The position numbers and the translations under genes are program-made. From the NCBI GenBank assembly GCA_017437125.1, contig JAFSBV010000010.1, positions 47,671 through 111,670 on the forward strand: a DNA stretch of 64,000 nucleotides. The letters run 5' to 3'. Of the stretch, positions 11,654-20,515 are shown piece by piece; the stretch's first letter is position 1; every line of letters begins with the position of its first letter. Below the pieces are notes generated by a model that was not told the origin of the DNA, did no database searches, and saw only the letters and a list, made by a program, of their open reading frames with translations. Source of the DNA: Bacteroidales bacterium. GTDB lineage: Bacteria > Bacteroidota > Bacteroidia > Bacteroidales > UBA932.

Positions 11654-11685
11654 CAAAATAAAAAGTGCCTCCGTGAAGGAGACAC
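11654..11685 (-). terminator. Intrinsic terminator of the DUF4380 gene
   Basis: Read on the minus strand, an 8-bp stem (GTGTCTCC / GGAGGCAC, one G-U pair) with a 5-nt loop is followed by TTTTTATTTTG. It lies just past the stop codon at 11695. Confidence 0.75.
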
Positions 11686-11694
11686 CTTTAAAGC

Positions 11695-12582
11695 TTATTT
11701 TACTGTTTTGAGAGCCTTTTTCAGGAGTGCCTTGGATGGCTCGACAGGCAGATCGCAAGGCTCGAGATACCAGCGTACCGTCCAGCTTGTTTCCTCACCT
11801 GGCTTAAGTGTCGTATAAGCACCCTGCTCCTCGATTTCGACGAAAGTCTTGCCGATGTTCGCATAAATCTGGATCTCTGCTTCAGCCGGTGCAGGCTCAG
11901 ATTCCTTCAGGTCTGGGAAGCTCTTCATGAAAAGCATACCTTTATCATAGAATGCAAGCCATCCGTTTCCGTCAGCATTGATCTTTCTGTTGACGCGGGC
12001 CTCGTCCATCGAATACCATGCAGCCTTCTGTGTGAACACGAAAGGCAATGTCTCCATGTTGTTGCCCGGAGTCACTTCGTCAGCCTGGAAGAACACTATA
12101 CCGCCATTCGGAACTCGTGAAATCTCCCAAGGTGCCACCTGGCGTGTTTCATCAGATTCGTTGATGATGGTATATGTAATTACAAAGGCATTGTCTTTCG
12201 GATCTGTAGTGAATACCTTTCTTATCCTGTAGCCGAATCTCTCTGATTTCTGGCCCTCGAGAACAAGACTTCCTGATTTCACCTCGGCTGCAAATGGCTT
12301 CGTGTCATATTCAGGTACAGGAGGCCAGTTCCATTCCGACTGAGGACTTGTCCAGAATGTACTTCCGAACGAGTTAGGGAAACGTGTCTGAGAAAGGACC
12401 TCGTTGTCCTTATGCCTGAAAGATACGATCTTTCCTCCTCTCTGAGTATCAATGACCATAGTGACATCGCCCTGGCTGATGCTGTATCTGCCATCTTCAA
12501 GGCCTGTGACTGTCTGTGCTGTGAGTTGATTCATGCAGAAAAATGAAAGTGCTGCAGCAAATGTCAGAATTATCTTTTTCAT
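11695..12582 (-). CDS. DUF4380 domain secreted protein
   Basis: 295 residues from ATG 12582, which opens a signal peptide (MKKIILTFAAALSFFCMNQLTA-Q); a longer frame to 12690 runs into gadC and is unlikely. The body matches DUF4380-type proteins: GGKIVSFRHKDNEVL, NSFGSTFWTSPQSEWNWPP and a beta-sandwich reminiscent of galactose-mutarotase-like domains. It is probably a carbohydrate-binding or epimerase-like protein in the periplasm; the function is not known. A good terminator follows, and 76 nt separate it from gadC. Confidence 0.8.
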   Translation of the reverse strand: MKKIILTFAAALSFFCMNQLTAQTVTGLEDGRYSISQGDVTMVIDTQRGGKIVSFRHKDNEVLSQTRFPNSFGSTFWTSPQSEWNWPPVPEYDTKPFAAEVKSGSLVLEGQKSERFGYRIRKVFTTDPKDNAFVITYTIINESDETRQVAPWEISRVPNGGIVFFQADEVTPGNNMETLPFVFTQKAAWYSMDEARVNRKINADGNGWLAFYDKGMLFMKSFPDLKESEPAPAEAEIQIYANIGKTFVEIEEQGAYTTLKPGEETSWTVRWYLEPCDLPVEPSKALLKKALKTVK

Positions 12583-12658
12583 GGTTCTAAATGGTTGTTT
12601 CCACAAAAATAGACTTTTTCCGGCACAGTCTGTTGCGTAATTGCACCAAATACTTTCA

Positions 12659-14131
12659 TTATTTCTCACTTTCCCAATGGAAAGGTGCAAACTCGGAGGT
12701 CTTGTCGCGCCATGACGGCTTCTTCATGGCATATATCAGATAAGGTATGACCACTACAATCACACATCCTGCTATCAGCACGCTAAACCATACGGTCTTG
12801 CTTCCGGTTTCGATCTGTCCCGGAGGTATGAAGCTGAGTGCGAATGCAAGGAGAGAGCCCCCGAAGCCGGTCGCTCCAAGAATCCACATCAATGCATTTC
12901 CCTTTCCCAGACGGAAAGGACGTTCGGCCGATTTCATCTTGTATCTCAGCACGATGGCTGCTGCAAACATGAGCATATACATGATAAGGTAGAGCAGGAT
13001 CGTAAGCTGGGACAGTATCTGATAGAATGACTGTACCGAAGGCATTACTACGAACAGAAGAGACAGAAGCGTTACTATTCCTCCCTGAACCAGAAGAATG
13101 TTCCTTTGGACACCAGCCTTGTTGGTCTTCTGGAAGAACGGAGGAAGATAGCCTGCCTTGCCTACCGTAAATATACCTTTTGAAGGTCCTGCAACCCATG
13201 TAAGTACGCTTGCCAGTACTCCGAGCATAAGTGCGACGGCTATTACCGGACCTGCCCAAGAAACATGGAAATGCCTGAAGTAGTTGTCGAAGCCTATCAG
13301 AAGCGACTGGGTGAGATTGATGTCTTTCGCCGGAATGATGAAACCGAGTGCAAAGGTTCCGAGGATGAAGATGCATACTGTCGCCAGCGAACCTATGATG
13401 ATGGCCTTGGGATAGTTTCTGGACGGATTGTCAACATCCATCACATGGATTCCCATCATCTCCATACCGGCGTAGAACAGGAAGATGCTGCTTGCAAGAA
13501 CCAGATTGTCGAATTTCGTCAGATCAGGGAAAAAGCCCTGCGACATGTCCATATGGTTATGTCCGCCGCTTGCTATATATATGATTCCCAATATTATGAG
13601 CAGGCCTGCAGGAATTATCGTACCGATCAGACCACCCCATTTGCTGATCTTTCCGACCCATCCCAGACCTTTCAGGGCAATGAATGTCGCTGCCCAATAT
13701 ATCGCCAGCACCGTGACAAGAGTAAAGATCCTGTTCGATGCGAGTGCAGCGTCGGAGGCGTCATTCAAGCCGATGAATGCAAACGATACAGCTCCGAAAG
13801 TCAGTACTGTAGGATACCATATGGTTGACTCTATCCATTGCAGCCAGATCGCCAGAAAGCCTGTCCTGGGACCGAATGCTTCTCCGACCCAGCGGAATAC
13901 TCCTCCCTGTTTGTCTGAGAACATCGCTGCAAGTTCTGCTGCAACCATTGCCGTAGGAATCAGGAACACAATCGCAGCAAATAGATAATAAAATGCTGAT
14001 GAAGGACCGTATATGGCCTCTGACGGCAGTCCTCTCAGACTGACTACCGCTGTTATGTTCATTATCGCGAGAGTCGTCACACTCAGTTTGAAGGCATTCC
14101 CGCCATTTCCTTTCCGTGCTTCCATAATCAT
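12659..14131 (-). CDS. gadC: Glutamate/GABA antiporter of the APC family
   Basis: 490 residues with about 12 hydrophobic segments. The N-terminal part carries LRGLPSEAIYGPSS, and the segment GVFRWVGEAFGPRTGFLAIWLQW is typical of the GadC/glutamate:GABA antiporter group in the APC superfamily. It exchanges external glutamate for internal GABA and so exports a proton equivalent. It begins 6 nt after gadB, so the pair is one operon. The C-terminal plug segment of E. coli GadC is short here. Two close ATGs (14131, 14125) are possible starts. Confidence 0.9.
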   Translation of the reverse strand: MIMEARKGNGGNAFKLSVTTLAIMNITAVVSLRGLPSEAIYGPSSAFYYLFAAIVFLIPTAMVAAELAAMFSDKQGGVFRWVGEAFGPRTGFLAIWLQWIESTIWYPTVLTFGAVSFAFIGLNDASDAALASNRIFTLVTVLAIYWAATFIALKGLGWVGKISKWGGLIGTIIPAGLLIILGIIYIASGGHNHMDMSQGFFPDLTKFDNLVLASSIFLFYAGMEMMGIHVMDVDNPSRNYPKAIIIGSLATVCIFILGTFALGFIIPAKDINLTQSLLIGFDNYFRHFHVSWAGPVIAVALMLGVLASVLTWVAGPSKGIFTVGKAGYLPPFFQKTNKAGVQRNILLVQGGIVTLLSLLFVVMPSVQSFYQILSQLTILLYLIMYMLMFAAAIVLRYKMKSAERPFRLGKGNALMWILGATGFGGSLLAFALSFIPPGQIETGSKTVWFSVLIAGCVIVVVIPYLIYAMKKPSWRDKTSEFAPFHWESEK

Positions 14132-14137
14132 TATCTG

Positions 14138-15541
14138 TTAATGTGTGAATACATGTCCTTTGTGCTTCTTGCTGTCACGTGCGGCTATTCTCGTCGGAGT
14201 AGGGTATTCCAGCTTGTCAAGCTCTGATACCGCATCCTTTATGTCCCTGACAAGCATGTCCGCCATATCTCTTGACATACCCTGTCTTACCACAATCCTC
14301 ATCACCACCATCTCTTCGATGTCTTTCGGCATGGTGTAGGCAGGAACCATCCATCCCTTCTGCATCAGCTTGTCCTGAAGATCGAATAGAGTCCAGTTGG
14401 CTTTCCTGTCATATTCCGGATCAAGATACCATATGAAAAGCGGATTTTCCAGTTTGTCTGTATAGTTCCTGAAAAATGGAATGCTGCCGATTTCATCGTG
14501 ACAGTATTGTGCAATTGACATCGAATTTGAATGTATTTTCCTGTACCCTTCTTCGCCAAGATGGATGAAATTGTAGTACTGGGCGAGAATCTGTGCGGCC
14601 GGACGTGAAAAGTTCAGGCCGACCTGTGTGATGTTCGCTCCAAGATAATTTACGCTGAATGACATTTCATCAGGAAGATACTTCCTGTCTTTCCATACGA
14701 TCCATCCCAGACCCGGATACACCAGACCGTATTTATGGCCAGATGTGGATATGGAAAGGACCCATTTTAGGCGGAAGTCCCATTTCTTCTCGGGATTGAT
14801 AAACGGAAGGATGAATCCTCCGGAAGCAGCATCGACATGGATCGGAATATCATAACCGGTTATCCTGTTATACTGTTCCAGGGCATCGTTCAATGCTTCG
14901 ATGTCGTCATTCATGCCCGTCCAGGTCACTCCTGCAACCGGAACGACGCATATTGTATTTTCATCGCACATTTCTATTACCCTTTCGATGTCAAGAGTCG
15001 GATGTCTGTATGTGATCGGTACCGTACGCATTTCGATCTGCCAGAGTTGGCAGAACTTCTCCCATACTACCTGGTATGCCGTGCTCATGATAAGATTCGG
15101 CTTGTCATATGGCTTTCCTGCCGCCTTTCTGCGTGCACGCCATCGGAGCCATGCCGCCACACCTCCGAGCATACAGGCTTCTGACGAGCCGATTCCTGGT
15201 GCTCCGGTCTTCCATTCGCTCTTTTCCGGAGAATGCCACATGTTCGCAACCATGTTTATGCATCTTCCGCACATCACAGCGACACGCGGATACTCTGTCT
15301 CATCTATGTAATTGATTCCCACGGCTTCATTCATCAGCCTTGTTCCGTAATCATCCATATATGTAGTAACGAATGTGGCAAGATTAAGGCGAGGCTGAGT
15401 CTGTGGAAATGTCTCGTCCTTTACTATCTGATATGCTGTCTCTGCCGGGGTCATGTGTTTTGGAATGAACTCTGACGGTGCCGGTTCATTCATTTCCTTG
15501 GAACCGAATATGATTCCCTGATTTGTGCTGTCCATATTCAT
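14138..15541 (-). CDS. gadB: Glutamate decarboxylase
   Basis: 467 residues, the usual length of PLP-dependent GadB. The PLP-binding lysine is Lys270 in SGHKYG, preceded by the cofactor-binding HVDAASGGF (residues about 235-243); GAPGIGSSEACMLGG is the usual substrate/PLP loop. It converts glutamate to GABA and CO2, consuming a cytoplasmic proton. The C-terminal HKGHVFTH resembles the pH-sensitive tail of E. coli GadB. Operon with gadC; a glutaminase that can supply glutamate lies 2 kb away in the opposite direction. Confidence 0.95.
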   Translation of the reverse strand: MNMDSTNQGIIFGSKEMNEPAPSEFIPKHMTPAETAYQIVKDETFPQTQPRLNLATFVTTYMDDYGTRLMNEAVGINYIDETEYPRVAVMCGRCINMVANMWHSPEKSEWKTGAPGIGSSEACMLGGVAAWLRWRARRKAAGKPYDKPNLIMSTAYQVVWEKFCQLWQIEMRTVPITYRHPTLDIERVIEMCDENTICVVPVAGVTWTGMNDDIEALNDALEQYNRITGYDIPIHVDAASGGFILPFINPEKKWDFRLKWVLSISTSGHKYGLVYPGLGWIVWKDRKYLPDEMSFSVNYLGANITQVGLNFSRPAAQILAQYYNFIHLGEEGYRKIHSNSMSIAQYCHDEIGSIPFFRNYTDKLENPLFIWYLDPEYDRKANWTLFDLQDKLMQKGWMVPAYTMPKDIEEMVVMRIVVRQGMSRDMADMLVRDIKDAVSELDKLEYPTPTRIAARDSKKHKGHVFTH

Positions 15542-15588
15542 AATTTGTAATTATTATAATTTACTGCCGGTATTGCTTGTCACAAAAC

Positions 15589-15617
15589 ATGCCATCCGCT
15601 TTCCCGTTGGATGACAT
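15589..15617. other. Hairpin in the gadB/acyl-CoA-ligase divergent region
   Basis: ATGCCATCC pairs with GGATGACAT (one G-U in one orientation) around an 11-nt loop. It could sit in the gadB leader or act as a weak terminator; no T-tract is convincing on either side. Confidence 0.35.
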
Positions 15618-15675
15618 TCTTGTCTTAATCTGCTATTTATTCCGGCTCAATGTGACGTTTTTTGTCAGAAAATGT

Positions 15676-15683
15676 TATCTTTG
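15676..15683 (+). promoter_or_regulatory. -7 element (TATCTTTG) for the acyl-CoA ligase-glutaminase pair
   Basis: TATCTTTG matches the TAnnTTTG consensus 42 nt upstream of ATG 15725. No TTG was seen at the standard -33 spacing. Confidence 0.45.
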
Positions 15684-15724
15684 ATAGATTTTTAGCCAAC
15701 CTGAACCGTATTGAAACCTGAATC

Positions 15725-17461
15725 ATGAATAAGAATTATCCTATTTACAAGACCACTTTCATAGATGATATGCGTTCCCTTGTAGAGGAGGCTGCGCAGA
15801 ATTTCCCGGATAGCATAGCTATCTCATATAAAGAGAATTACTGGGACAAGGAAGTCAGAAAGGTGACTTTTTCACAATGGCGAGATGACGTGAGGAATCT
15901 GGGAACAGCTCTTATTTCTGCCGGACTCCGTGAGGAAAAGATAGCTATAGTGGGCGAGAACTCATATGGATGGTGCTGTTCTTTCTTTGCTGTTATGGCT
16001 ATCGGATCTGTCACAGTACCAGTTGACAAGGAACTTCCTCTGGATGACATTGACGGCATAATCACGACTACCGGTTGCAAGGCTGTCATTTTCGGAAAGA
16101 CTTCCGAGGCAAAGATCAAGGAACTTCTTCAGAAGGAGAGTCTCAAATCTGTGGAACTTCTCGTTTCCGTCGCACCGGAGAACTCGATTGACGCTTCCTT
16201 GCTTGGAGGCAGACAGCTGACTACGCTTGCCGAACTGCAGGAAAAGGGTGGCCGTCTCTACAGTAATGGAGATGATTCCTACTATTCTTACAAGATAGAT
16301 ACTAACAAGCTCGCCTCAATCGTGTTTACATCGGGAACGACCGGTAAAGGCAAGGGTGTAATGCTTTCTCAGGCAAATATCGGTCTGGACATGACATTGG
16401 GAATGTATAATTTCGACATTACCCGCAAGACTCTCCATGTCCTTCCTCCTCATCACACCTTCGGTTCTACTGTCAATTATGTCGGCCATCTTGCCCAAGG
16501 CTGCGAAGTGTATATTTCCAGTGGAATCAAGCATGTAAGCGATGAGATACGCGAGCAGCAACCTACGCATCTTATTCTTGTTCCAGCATTTCTTGAAGTG
16601 ATGAACAGAAAGATCTGGACTACAGCACGTAAGGGTGGTAAGGAAGGCCTGCTCAGATTCATGATGAAATGCAGTGATATGCTGAGAAAGGTCGGTATAG
16701 ACATCAGAAGAAAGCTCTTTGCAAGTGTTCTCAGTGCGTTCGGTGGAAAGCTGGAGCTGATCATTTGCGGAGGAGCGAAGCTTGATGAGGAAATCATCCG
16801 TACATTCGACTCTCTCGGAATCACCATCCTTAACGGATATGGCATTACCGAATGCTCTCCTCTTATATCTGCGAACAGAAACGAATACCGTAAGCCGGGC
16901 AGTGTAGGAACGCCTATCCTGGCATGTCGTGTGAAAATTGATGATCCTGATGAGAACGGTGAGGGCGAAATATGCGTAAAGGGTCCGAATGTGATGCTCG
17001 GATATTATGACAATCCGGAAGCTACAGCCGAGGTATTCGACAAGGACGGCTTCTTCCATACGGGAGACTACGGCAAGCTTGACGAGGAGGGCTGGATATA
17101 TATCACAGGAAGGAAGAAGAACCTGATCATTCTTTCTAACGGAAAGAACGTATATCCTGAAGAGATAGAGGCTGATCTTCAGAAAGTCGAAGGTGTAAGT
17201 GAAGTTGTTGTCTATGCGGGAGAAAGCCGTGTCCAGAAAGACAAGATAACCATAGTAGCTGAAATATTTCCTGATTCCGATCTTCTTGCTGACAAGGGAA
17301 TAGATGATCCGCAGACTTATTTCGAGGATCAGGTCAAGGCTCTGAATGCGAAGATGCCTCCATATAAGGCGGTGAAGAGAGTGAAGCTCAGAGATACTGA
17401 ATTCCAGAAGAATACATCGAGGAAGATCACGAGATTCAATTTAGACAAGACTATTGACTGA
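15725..17461 (+). CDS. AMP-forming acyl-CoA synthetase (long-chain fatty-acid--CoA ligase type)
   Basis: 578 residues of the ANL superfamily. The phosphate loop FTSGTTGKGKG sits near residue 200, the A5 motif LNGYGITECSP and A8 motif HTGDYGKLDEEGWIYITGRKK follow, and the C-terminal catalytic lysine region is KNTSRKITR. It activates a carboxylic acid, probably a fatty acid, with ATP and CoA. Only 8 nt separate it from glsA, so the two are co-transcribed, an unexpected pairing. Chain length cannot be read. Confidence 0.9.
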   Translation: MNKNYPIYKTTFIDDMRSLVEEAAQNFPDSIAISYKENYWDKEVRKVTFSQWRDDVRNLGTALISAGLREEKIAIVGENSYGWCCSFFAVMAIGSVTVPVDKELPLDDIDGIITTTGCKAVIFGKTSEAKIKELLQKESLKSVELLVSVAPENSIDASLLGGRQLTTLAELQEKGGRLYSNGDDSYYSYKIDTNKLASIVFTSGTTGKGKGVMLSQANIGLDMTLGMYNFDITRKTLHVLPPHHTFGSTVNYVGHLAQGCEVYISSGIKHVSDEIREQQPTHLILVPAFLEVMNRKIWTTARKGGKEGLLRFMMKCSDMLRKVGIDIRRKLFASVLSAFGGKLELIICGGAKLDEEIIRTFDSLGITILNGYGITECSPLISANRNEYRKPGSVGTPILACRVKIDDPDENGEGEICVKGPNVMLGYYDNPEATAEVFDKDGFFHTGDYGKLDEEGWIYITGRKKNLIILSNGKNVYPEEIEADLQKVEGVSEVVVYAGESRVQKDKITIVAEIFPDSDLLADKGIDDPQTYFEDQVKALNAKMPPYKAVKRVKLRDTEFQKNTSRKITRFNLDKTID

Positions 17462-17469
17462 TAAATCAT

Positions 17470-18381
17470 ATGGACTATCAGAAGATCTTAGAAGATATCT
17501 ATAAGGAGATAATTCCTTTTGCAAAGACAGGCAAGCAGGCAGACTACATTCCGGCATTGGCCAAGGTCAATCCTGACCAGTTCGGAATGTGCCTTGAGAC
17601 CGTCTCAGGAGAAGTGTTTCCTTTCATGCAGGCGGATACGAGATTCTCTATACAGAGTATAACCAAGGTGTTTGCCCTGGCCATGTGCCTGTCGCTGAAA
17701 GGGGAGAATCTGTGGAAAAGAGTCGGCAAGGAACCTTCAGGTACAGCTTTCAATTCGCTTGTACAGCTTGAGGTGGAGAAAGGAATTCCAAGGAATCCTT
17801 TCATAAATGCCGGTGCAATCGTTCTGGCTGACATCCTCTTGACTGAACTCGATGATCCTGAGAATGAGTATCTTGCATTTGTACGCTCTCTTTGCGGAAA
17901 TGATTCTGTAGGATACAATATGGAAGTCGCATTCTCTGAAAGGGAAAAGGGCTATCTGAATGCAGCCATTGCCAATATGCTGAAATATCACGGAACCATA
18001 GATAATGATATCGAGGATGTACTGATGTTCTATTTCAAGATGTGTTCTGTCGAGATGAACTGCAGGGAACTGGCCAGAGCATTCCTTTCTTTTACCAATT
18101 CCAGAGTATTCTATCATTCAGGCTACAGACTCAGTTCCTCTCAGATCAAGAGAATGAATGCAGTCATGCAGACATGTGGATTCTATGATGAGGCAGGGGA
18201 GTTTTCATATCTCGTGGGACTGCCTGGTAAAAGTGGTGTAGGAGGAGGAATAGTTGCAATCTATCCTATGCGTTATGCTGTTGCAGTATGGAGTCCGCGA
18301 CTTAATTCCAAAGGCAATTCTGTAATGGGTATCAAGGCTTTAGAGCTTCTCACAACAGCAACTCAGGAGTCCATATTCTGA
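17470..18381 (+). CDS. glsA: Glutaminase
   Basis: 303 residues of the serine-dependent glutaminase family (beta-lactamase-like fold). Catalytic Ser63 and Lys66 are in QSITK, with further blocks NPFINAGAIV, the conserved Tyr region MLKYHG and GLPGKSGVGGGI near the C-terminus. It converts glutamine to glutamate and ammonia. Close to gadB-gadC, it fits glutamine/glutamate-dependent acid resistance: ammonia release consumes acid and glutamate feeds GadB. It ends in front of a very stable terminator. Confidence 0.95.
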   Translation: MDYQKILEDIYKEIIPFAKTGKQADYIPALAKVNPDQFGMCLETVSGEVFPFMQADTRFSIQSITKVFALAMCLSLKGENLWKRVGKEPSGTAFNSLVQLEVEKGIPRNPFINAGAIVLADILLTELDDPENEYLAFVRSLCGNDSVGYNMEVAFSEREKGYLNAAIANMLKYHGTIDNDIEDVLMFYFKMCSVEMNCRELARAFLSFTNSRVFYHSGYRLSSSQIKRMNAVMQTCGFYDEAGEFSYLVGLPGKSGVGGGIVAIYPMRYAVAVWSPRLNSKGNSVMGIKALELLTTATQESIF

Positions 18382-18447
18382 TGTTCATACGGTTCGTCGG
18401 AATCTGCTTTAACTTACATTTTGTGTTAAATAGTATTGGAAAATATT

Positions 18448-18485
18448 AAAGGTGTAAATTTTATGGTTGTAAAATTTACACCTTT
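18448..18485 (+). terminator. Strong hairpin terminator after glsA
   Basis: A perfect 16-bp stem (AAAGGTGTAAATTTTA / TAAAATTTACACCTTT) with a 6-nt loop, followed by TAATTTTTA. It ends the acyl-CoA ligase-glsA operon. Confidence 0.85.
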
Positions 18486-18581
18486 TAATTTTTAGGGTTG
18501 GTTTAGTTATGATTTTTAAATAACGTTCAAACCGTTCGGAGCTATAATCTTACAGTTCGTCAGACTTGAATGGTACAGTTG
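18486..18581. other. Spacer between the glsA terminator and the small-RNA promoter
   Basis: AT-rich non-coding DNA with no ORF or clear hairpin. With the terminator on its left and the promoter and RNA on its right it makes up the 362-nt gene-free stretch 18382-18743. Confidence 0.6.
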
Positions 18582-18611
18582 TTGCTAATCATCGAAAAAG
18601 CAGTACCTTTG
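18582..18611 (+). promoter_or_regulatory. Complete Bacteroidetes promoter for the candidate small RNA
   Basis: TTG at 18582-18584, a 19-nt spacer and TACCTTTG at 18604-18611: an exact match to the -33/-7 consensus of the Bacteroidetes housekeeping sigma factor. No ORF follows it in this direction, and a terminator ends about 120 nt later. Confidence 0.75.
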
Positions 18612-18615
18612 CATT

Positions 18616-18735
18616 CGAGTTGATCAGAGAGTTGTTCTGAAACTCTCACAACTTATTGGTTATTAGTTTTAGTGTTATTAATTATGTGGTTAGTATGAGG
18701 CGTCCCCGCGTGAGCGGCGAAGTCTCATTTTTTTT
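18616..18735 (+). ncRNA. Candidate small RNA, about 120 nt
   Basis: The predicted transcript begins just after the promoter at 18604-18611. It opens with a two-step hairpin (AGTTG/CAACT at 18618-18622/18649-18653, GAGAGTT/AACTCTC at 18627-18633/18641-18647). A roughly 40-nt U- and A-rich unpaired stretch follows. It ends with a GC-rich hairpin (ATGAG/CTCAT outer, CCGC/GCGG inner, GTGA tetraloop) and eight T residues (18728-18735). There is no credible ORF and the facing gene at 18744 is on the other strand. Function unknown; 6S-like and the Bacteroidales-1 family are the comparisons I would make, without claiming either. Confidence 0.6.
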
Positions 18736-18743
18736 ACCCCCAG

Positions 18744-19415
18744 TCACTGCGTGACTGCATATTCCCAGAGTGGGTTACCGGCTTTGAGCCAAGCATCTAT
18801 TGTTCTGATATAGGTCATGTTATGCATGTCGGTAGCGAGAAATGACACCGTTCCTTCGTCAATTAGACTTGTGGCTCTTTCCTTCACATCGTTTCCATAT
18901 ACTCCAGCCAGAGAACCATAGTTTGATTGAATCATGACTCCGGCATCAACATACTCCATAAGCCTGTCATGTGAAAGATAGAAGTATCTTTCCGGATGAG
19001 GAAGAATCGGAGTCAGTCCAAGTGAAATGACCTTGCGGAATTCCTCAATCGGATTAATGTCACCCATGTCTGACGGATCGTTAATCGGGAACTCCATCAA
19101 TATATATTTATCCTCGATCGGCATCAGTTCTCTTTCCTTCAGTATGTCATGCCATGTTTCCGGATTAAGCCTGTACTCAGCCGACATTCTGAGTTCAATG
19201 TCTATTTTTCTGTCATTGAGCGTGTTACGAAGAATGTCAAACTTTTCCTTTATATCCTTCTTGGTATTCCTGTACTTCTTTGTGATATGCGGCGTACAGT
19301 ATATCCTTTCGAATCCCCATCCGACCATCTCTGTGACCAGCTGAACGGATTCCTCCACTGTTCTTGCACCGTCATCAATGCCAGGAAGTATATGACTGTG
19401 AAAATCAATCTTCAT
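18744..19415 (-). CDS. PHP-fold tyrosine-protein phosphatase (CpsB/YwqE type)
   Basis: 223 residues. HSHILPGIDDGA at the N-terminus and YCTPHI are metal-binding blocks of the PHP phosphatase group that dephosphorylates bacterial tyrosine kinases in capsule and exopolysaccharide control; LPHPERY and ATDMHN provide later ligands. No partner kinase is in the window. It starts 3 nt after the maf stop codon, so the two are probably co-transcribed. Its stop faces the terminator of the candidate small RNA on the opposite strand. Confidence 0.87.
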   Translation of the reverse strand: MKIDFHSHILPGIDDGARTVEESVQLVTEMVGWGFERIYCTPHITKKYRNTKKDIKEKFDILRNTLNDRKIDIELRMSAEYRLNPETWHDILKERELMPIEDKYILMEFPINDPSDMGDINPIEEFRKVISLGLTPILPHPERYFYLSHDRLMEYVDAGVMIQSNYGSLAGVYGNDVKERATSLIDEGTVSFLATDMHNMTYIRTIDAWLKAGNPLWEYAVTQ

Positions 19416-19418
19416 GAC

Positions 19419-20000
19419 TTAAGCGATAAAATTCAATAACTGTTCATAAACCAGATGGACGGGAAGTCCCATTATCGTGAAATATGAACCTTCTATCCTG
19501 CTGATGCCTATATAACCTATCCATTCCTGTATTCCGTAGGCTCCGGCCTTGTCGAAAGGACGGTATGCGTCAACATAATATTCGATTTCCTCCCTGGAAA
19601 GGGTCTTGAAGTGAACATATGCAGTGTCGCTGGATGTAATGTGCCTGCTGTTGTCGCGTAGTGTGACAGCTGTGATTACCTTATGTTCTTTGCCGGAAAG
19701 AAAGGTAAGCATCTCAATGGCTTCTTCACGTGAGTGAGGCTTTCCCATCACCCTGTCTCCACATAATACCAGAGTATCTGACGTGATCAGTATCTCGTTG
19801 TCACTCAGCTCTCTATGGAAACCGTATGACTTTACTTCCGAGAGTACGGAAGGAATCATTTCGTGTGGAGTGTCAGGGCTGTAAACTTCTTCCGCATTGC
19901 TTCTTGTATCGATCTCAAACTCTATGTCCAGGCCGGCCAGCAGTTCCTTTCTGCGCGGAGAATTGCTGGCAAGTATGATCTTCTTTCCTTTGATATCCAT
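19419..20000 (-). CDS. maf: Maf-like nucleotide pyrophosphatase
   Basis: 193 residues from ATG 20000, the normal Maf length; a start at 20024 would add eight atypical residues. Family blocks are LASNSPRRKELL, the SDTLV motif, GKPHSREEAIEML and the C-terminal GSYFTIMGLPVHLV. Maf/YhdE proteins hydrolyse non-canonical or canonical nucleoside triphosphates to monophosphates, acting as house-cleaning enzymes and inhibitors of septum formation. A 35-nt gap separates it from the gene upstream. Confidence 0.92.
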   Translation of the reverse strand: MDIKGKKIILASNSPRRKELLAGLDIEFEIDTRSNAEEVYSPDTPHEMIPSVLSEVKSYGFHRELSDNEILITSDTLVLCGDRVMGKPHSREEAIEMLTFLSGKEHKVITAVTLRDNSRHITSSDTAYVHFKTLSREEIEYYVDAYRPFDKAGAYGIQEWIGYIGISRIEGSYFTIMGLPVHLVYEQLLNFIA

Positions 20001-20035
20001 CTTGCATAATATGATAATCTGCAAAAATAAGGATT

Positions 20036-20422
20036 TTATCTGAATAATTCAGGATTATCCTGCTGGAGAGCCAGTATGCCACCTGTGGAAATGAACAGTA
20101 TGTCCGCTATGATCTGTACCGGCATTCCGATCATAAGAAGAATCAAGGCGTTTCTCTTCATGACAGATACATCAAGCTTTTCTATATCCTTTATGTCCGG
20201 ATATTTGATCTTCATCGTTTCCGATGCCAGAATGCTGTACAGACAGTCGTTCATTCGTGTCCTTTGTGCAGTGATCATGTCGTGCAGGTCATTTCTGCTG
20301 ATATTCTTTCTTCTGTCCGGGAAATTCCAGATTTCCAGTACGATGTCTTTCCTGCTTCCTGCAATGTGGGCGAGAATTGCCATGATTGCATGGATGTCTT
20401 CCTTGTCGATATGTCTTTCCAT
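20036..20422 (-). CDS. Hypothetical protein with a helical, HTH-like C-terminus
   Basis: 128 residues, no signal peptide. The N-terminal two thirds are mixed and charged (HIDKEDIHAIMAILAHIAG). The last 40 residues (ALILLMIGMPVQIIADILFISTG) loosely recall the recognition-helix region of LuxR-like HTH domains of Bacteroidetes regulators, but a DNA-binding role is speculation and the domain would be cut short. A terminator for the upstream aldehyde dehydrogenase separates it from its neighbour. Confidence 0.6.
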   Translation of the reverse strand: MERHIDKEDIHAIMAILAHIAGSRKDIVLEIWNFPDRRKNISRNDLHDMITAQRTRMNDCLYSILASETMKIKYPDIKDIEKLDVSVMKRNALILLMIGMPVQIIADILFISTGGILALQQDNPELFR

Positions 20423-20453
20423 ATTACGTTTTTATGGCAAAAGTATGATGAAA

Positions 20454-20484
20454 AAACCGCTATGCCTTTATGACACAGCGGTTT
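20454..20484 (-). terminator. Intrinsic terminator of the aldehyde dehydrogenase gene
   Basis: On the minus strand an 8-bp stem (AAACCGCT / AGCGGTTT) with a 15-nt loop is followed by a run of T residues. Confidence 0.75.
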
Positions 20485-20515
20485 AAAGTTTTACAGCAAA
20501 CTATTTGAATTCCTG

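Noticed and set aside
16316-17059. 247-aa minus-strand ORF inside the acyl-CoA ligase
   Set aside because: It is a shadow of the ligase coding strand; the ligase motifs are intact on the plus strand.
20454-20484. Inverted repeat as a mobile-element end
   Set aside because: It is followed by a T-tract right after a gene's stop codon on the minus strand, which fits a terminator; no transposase or target duplication is present.
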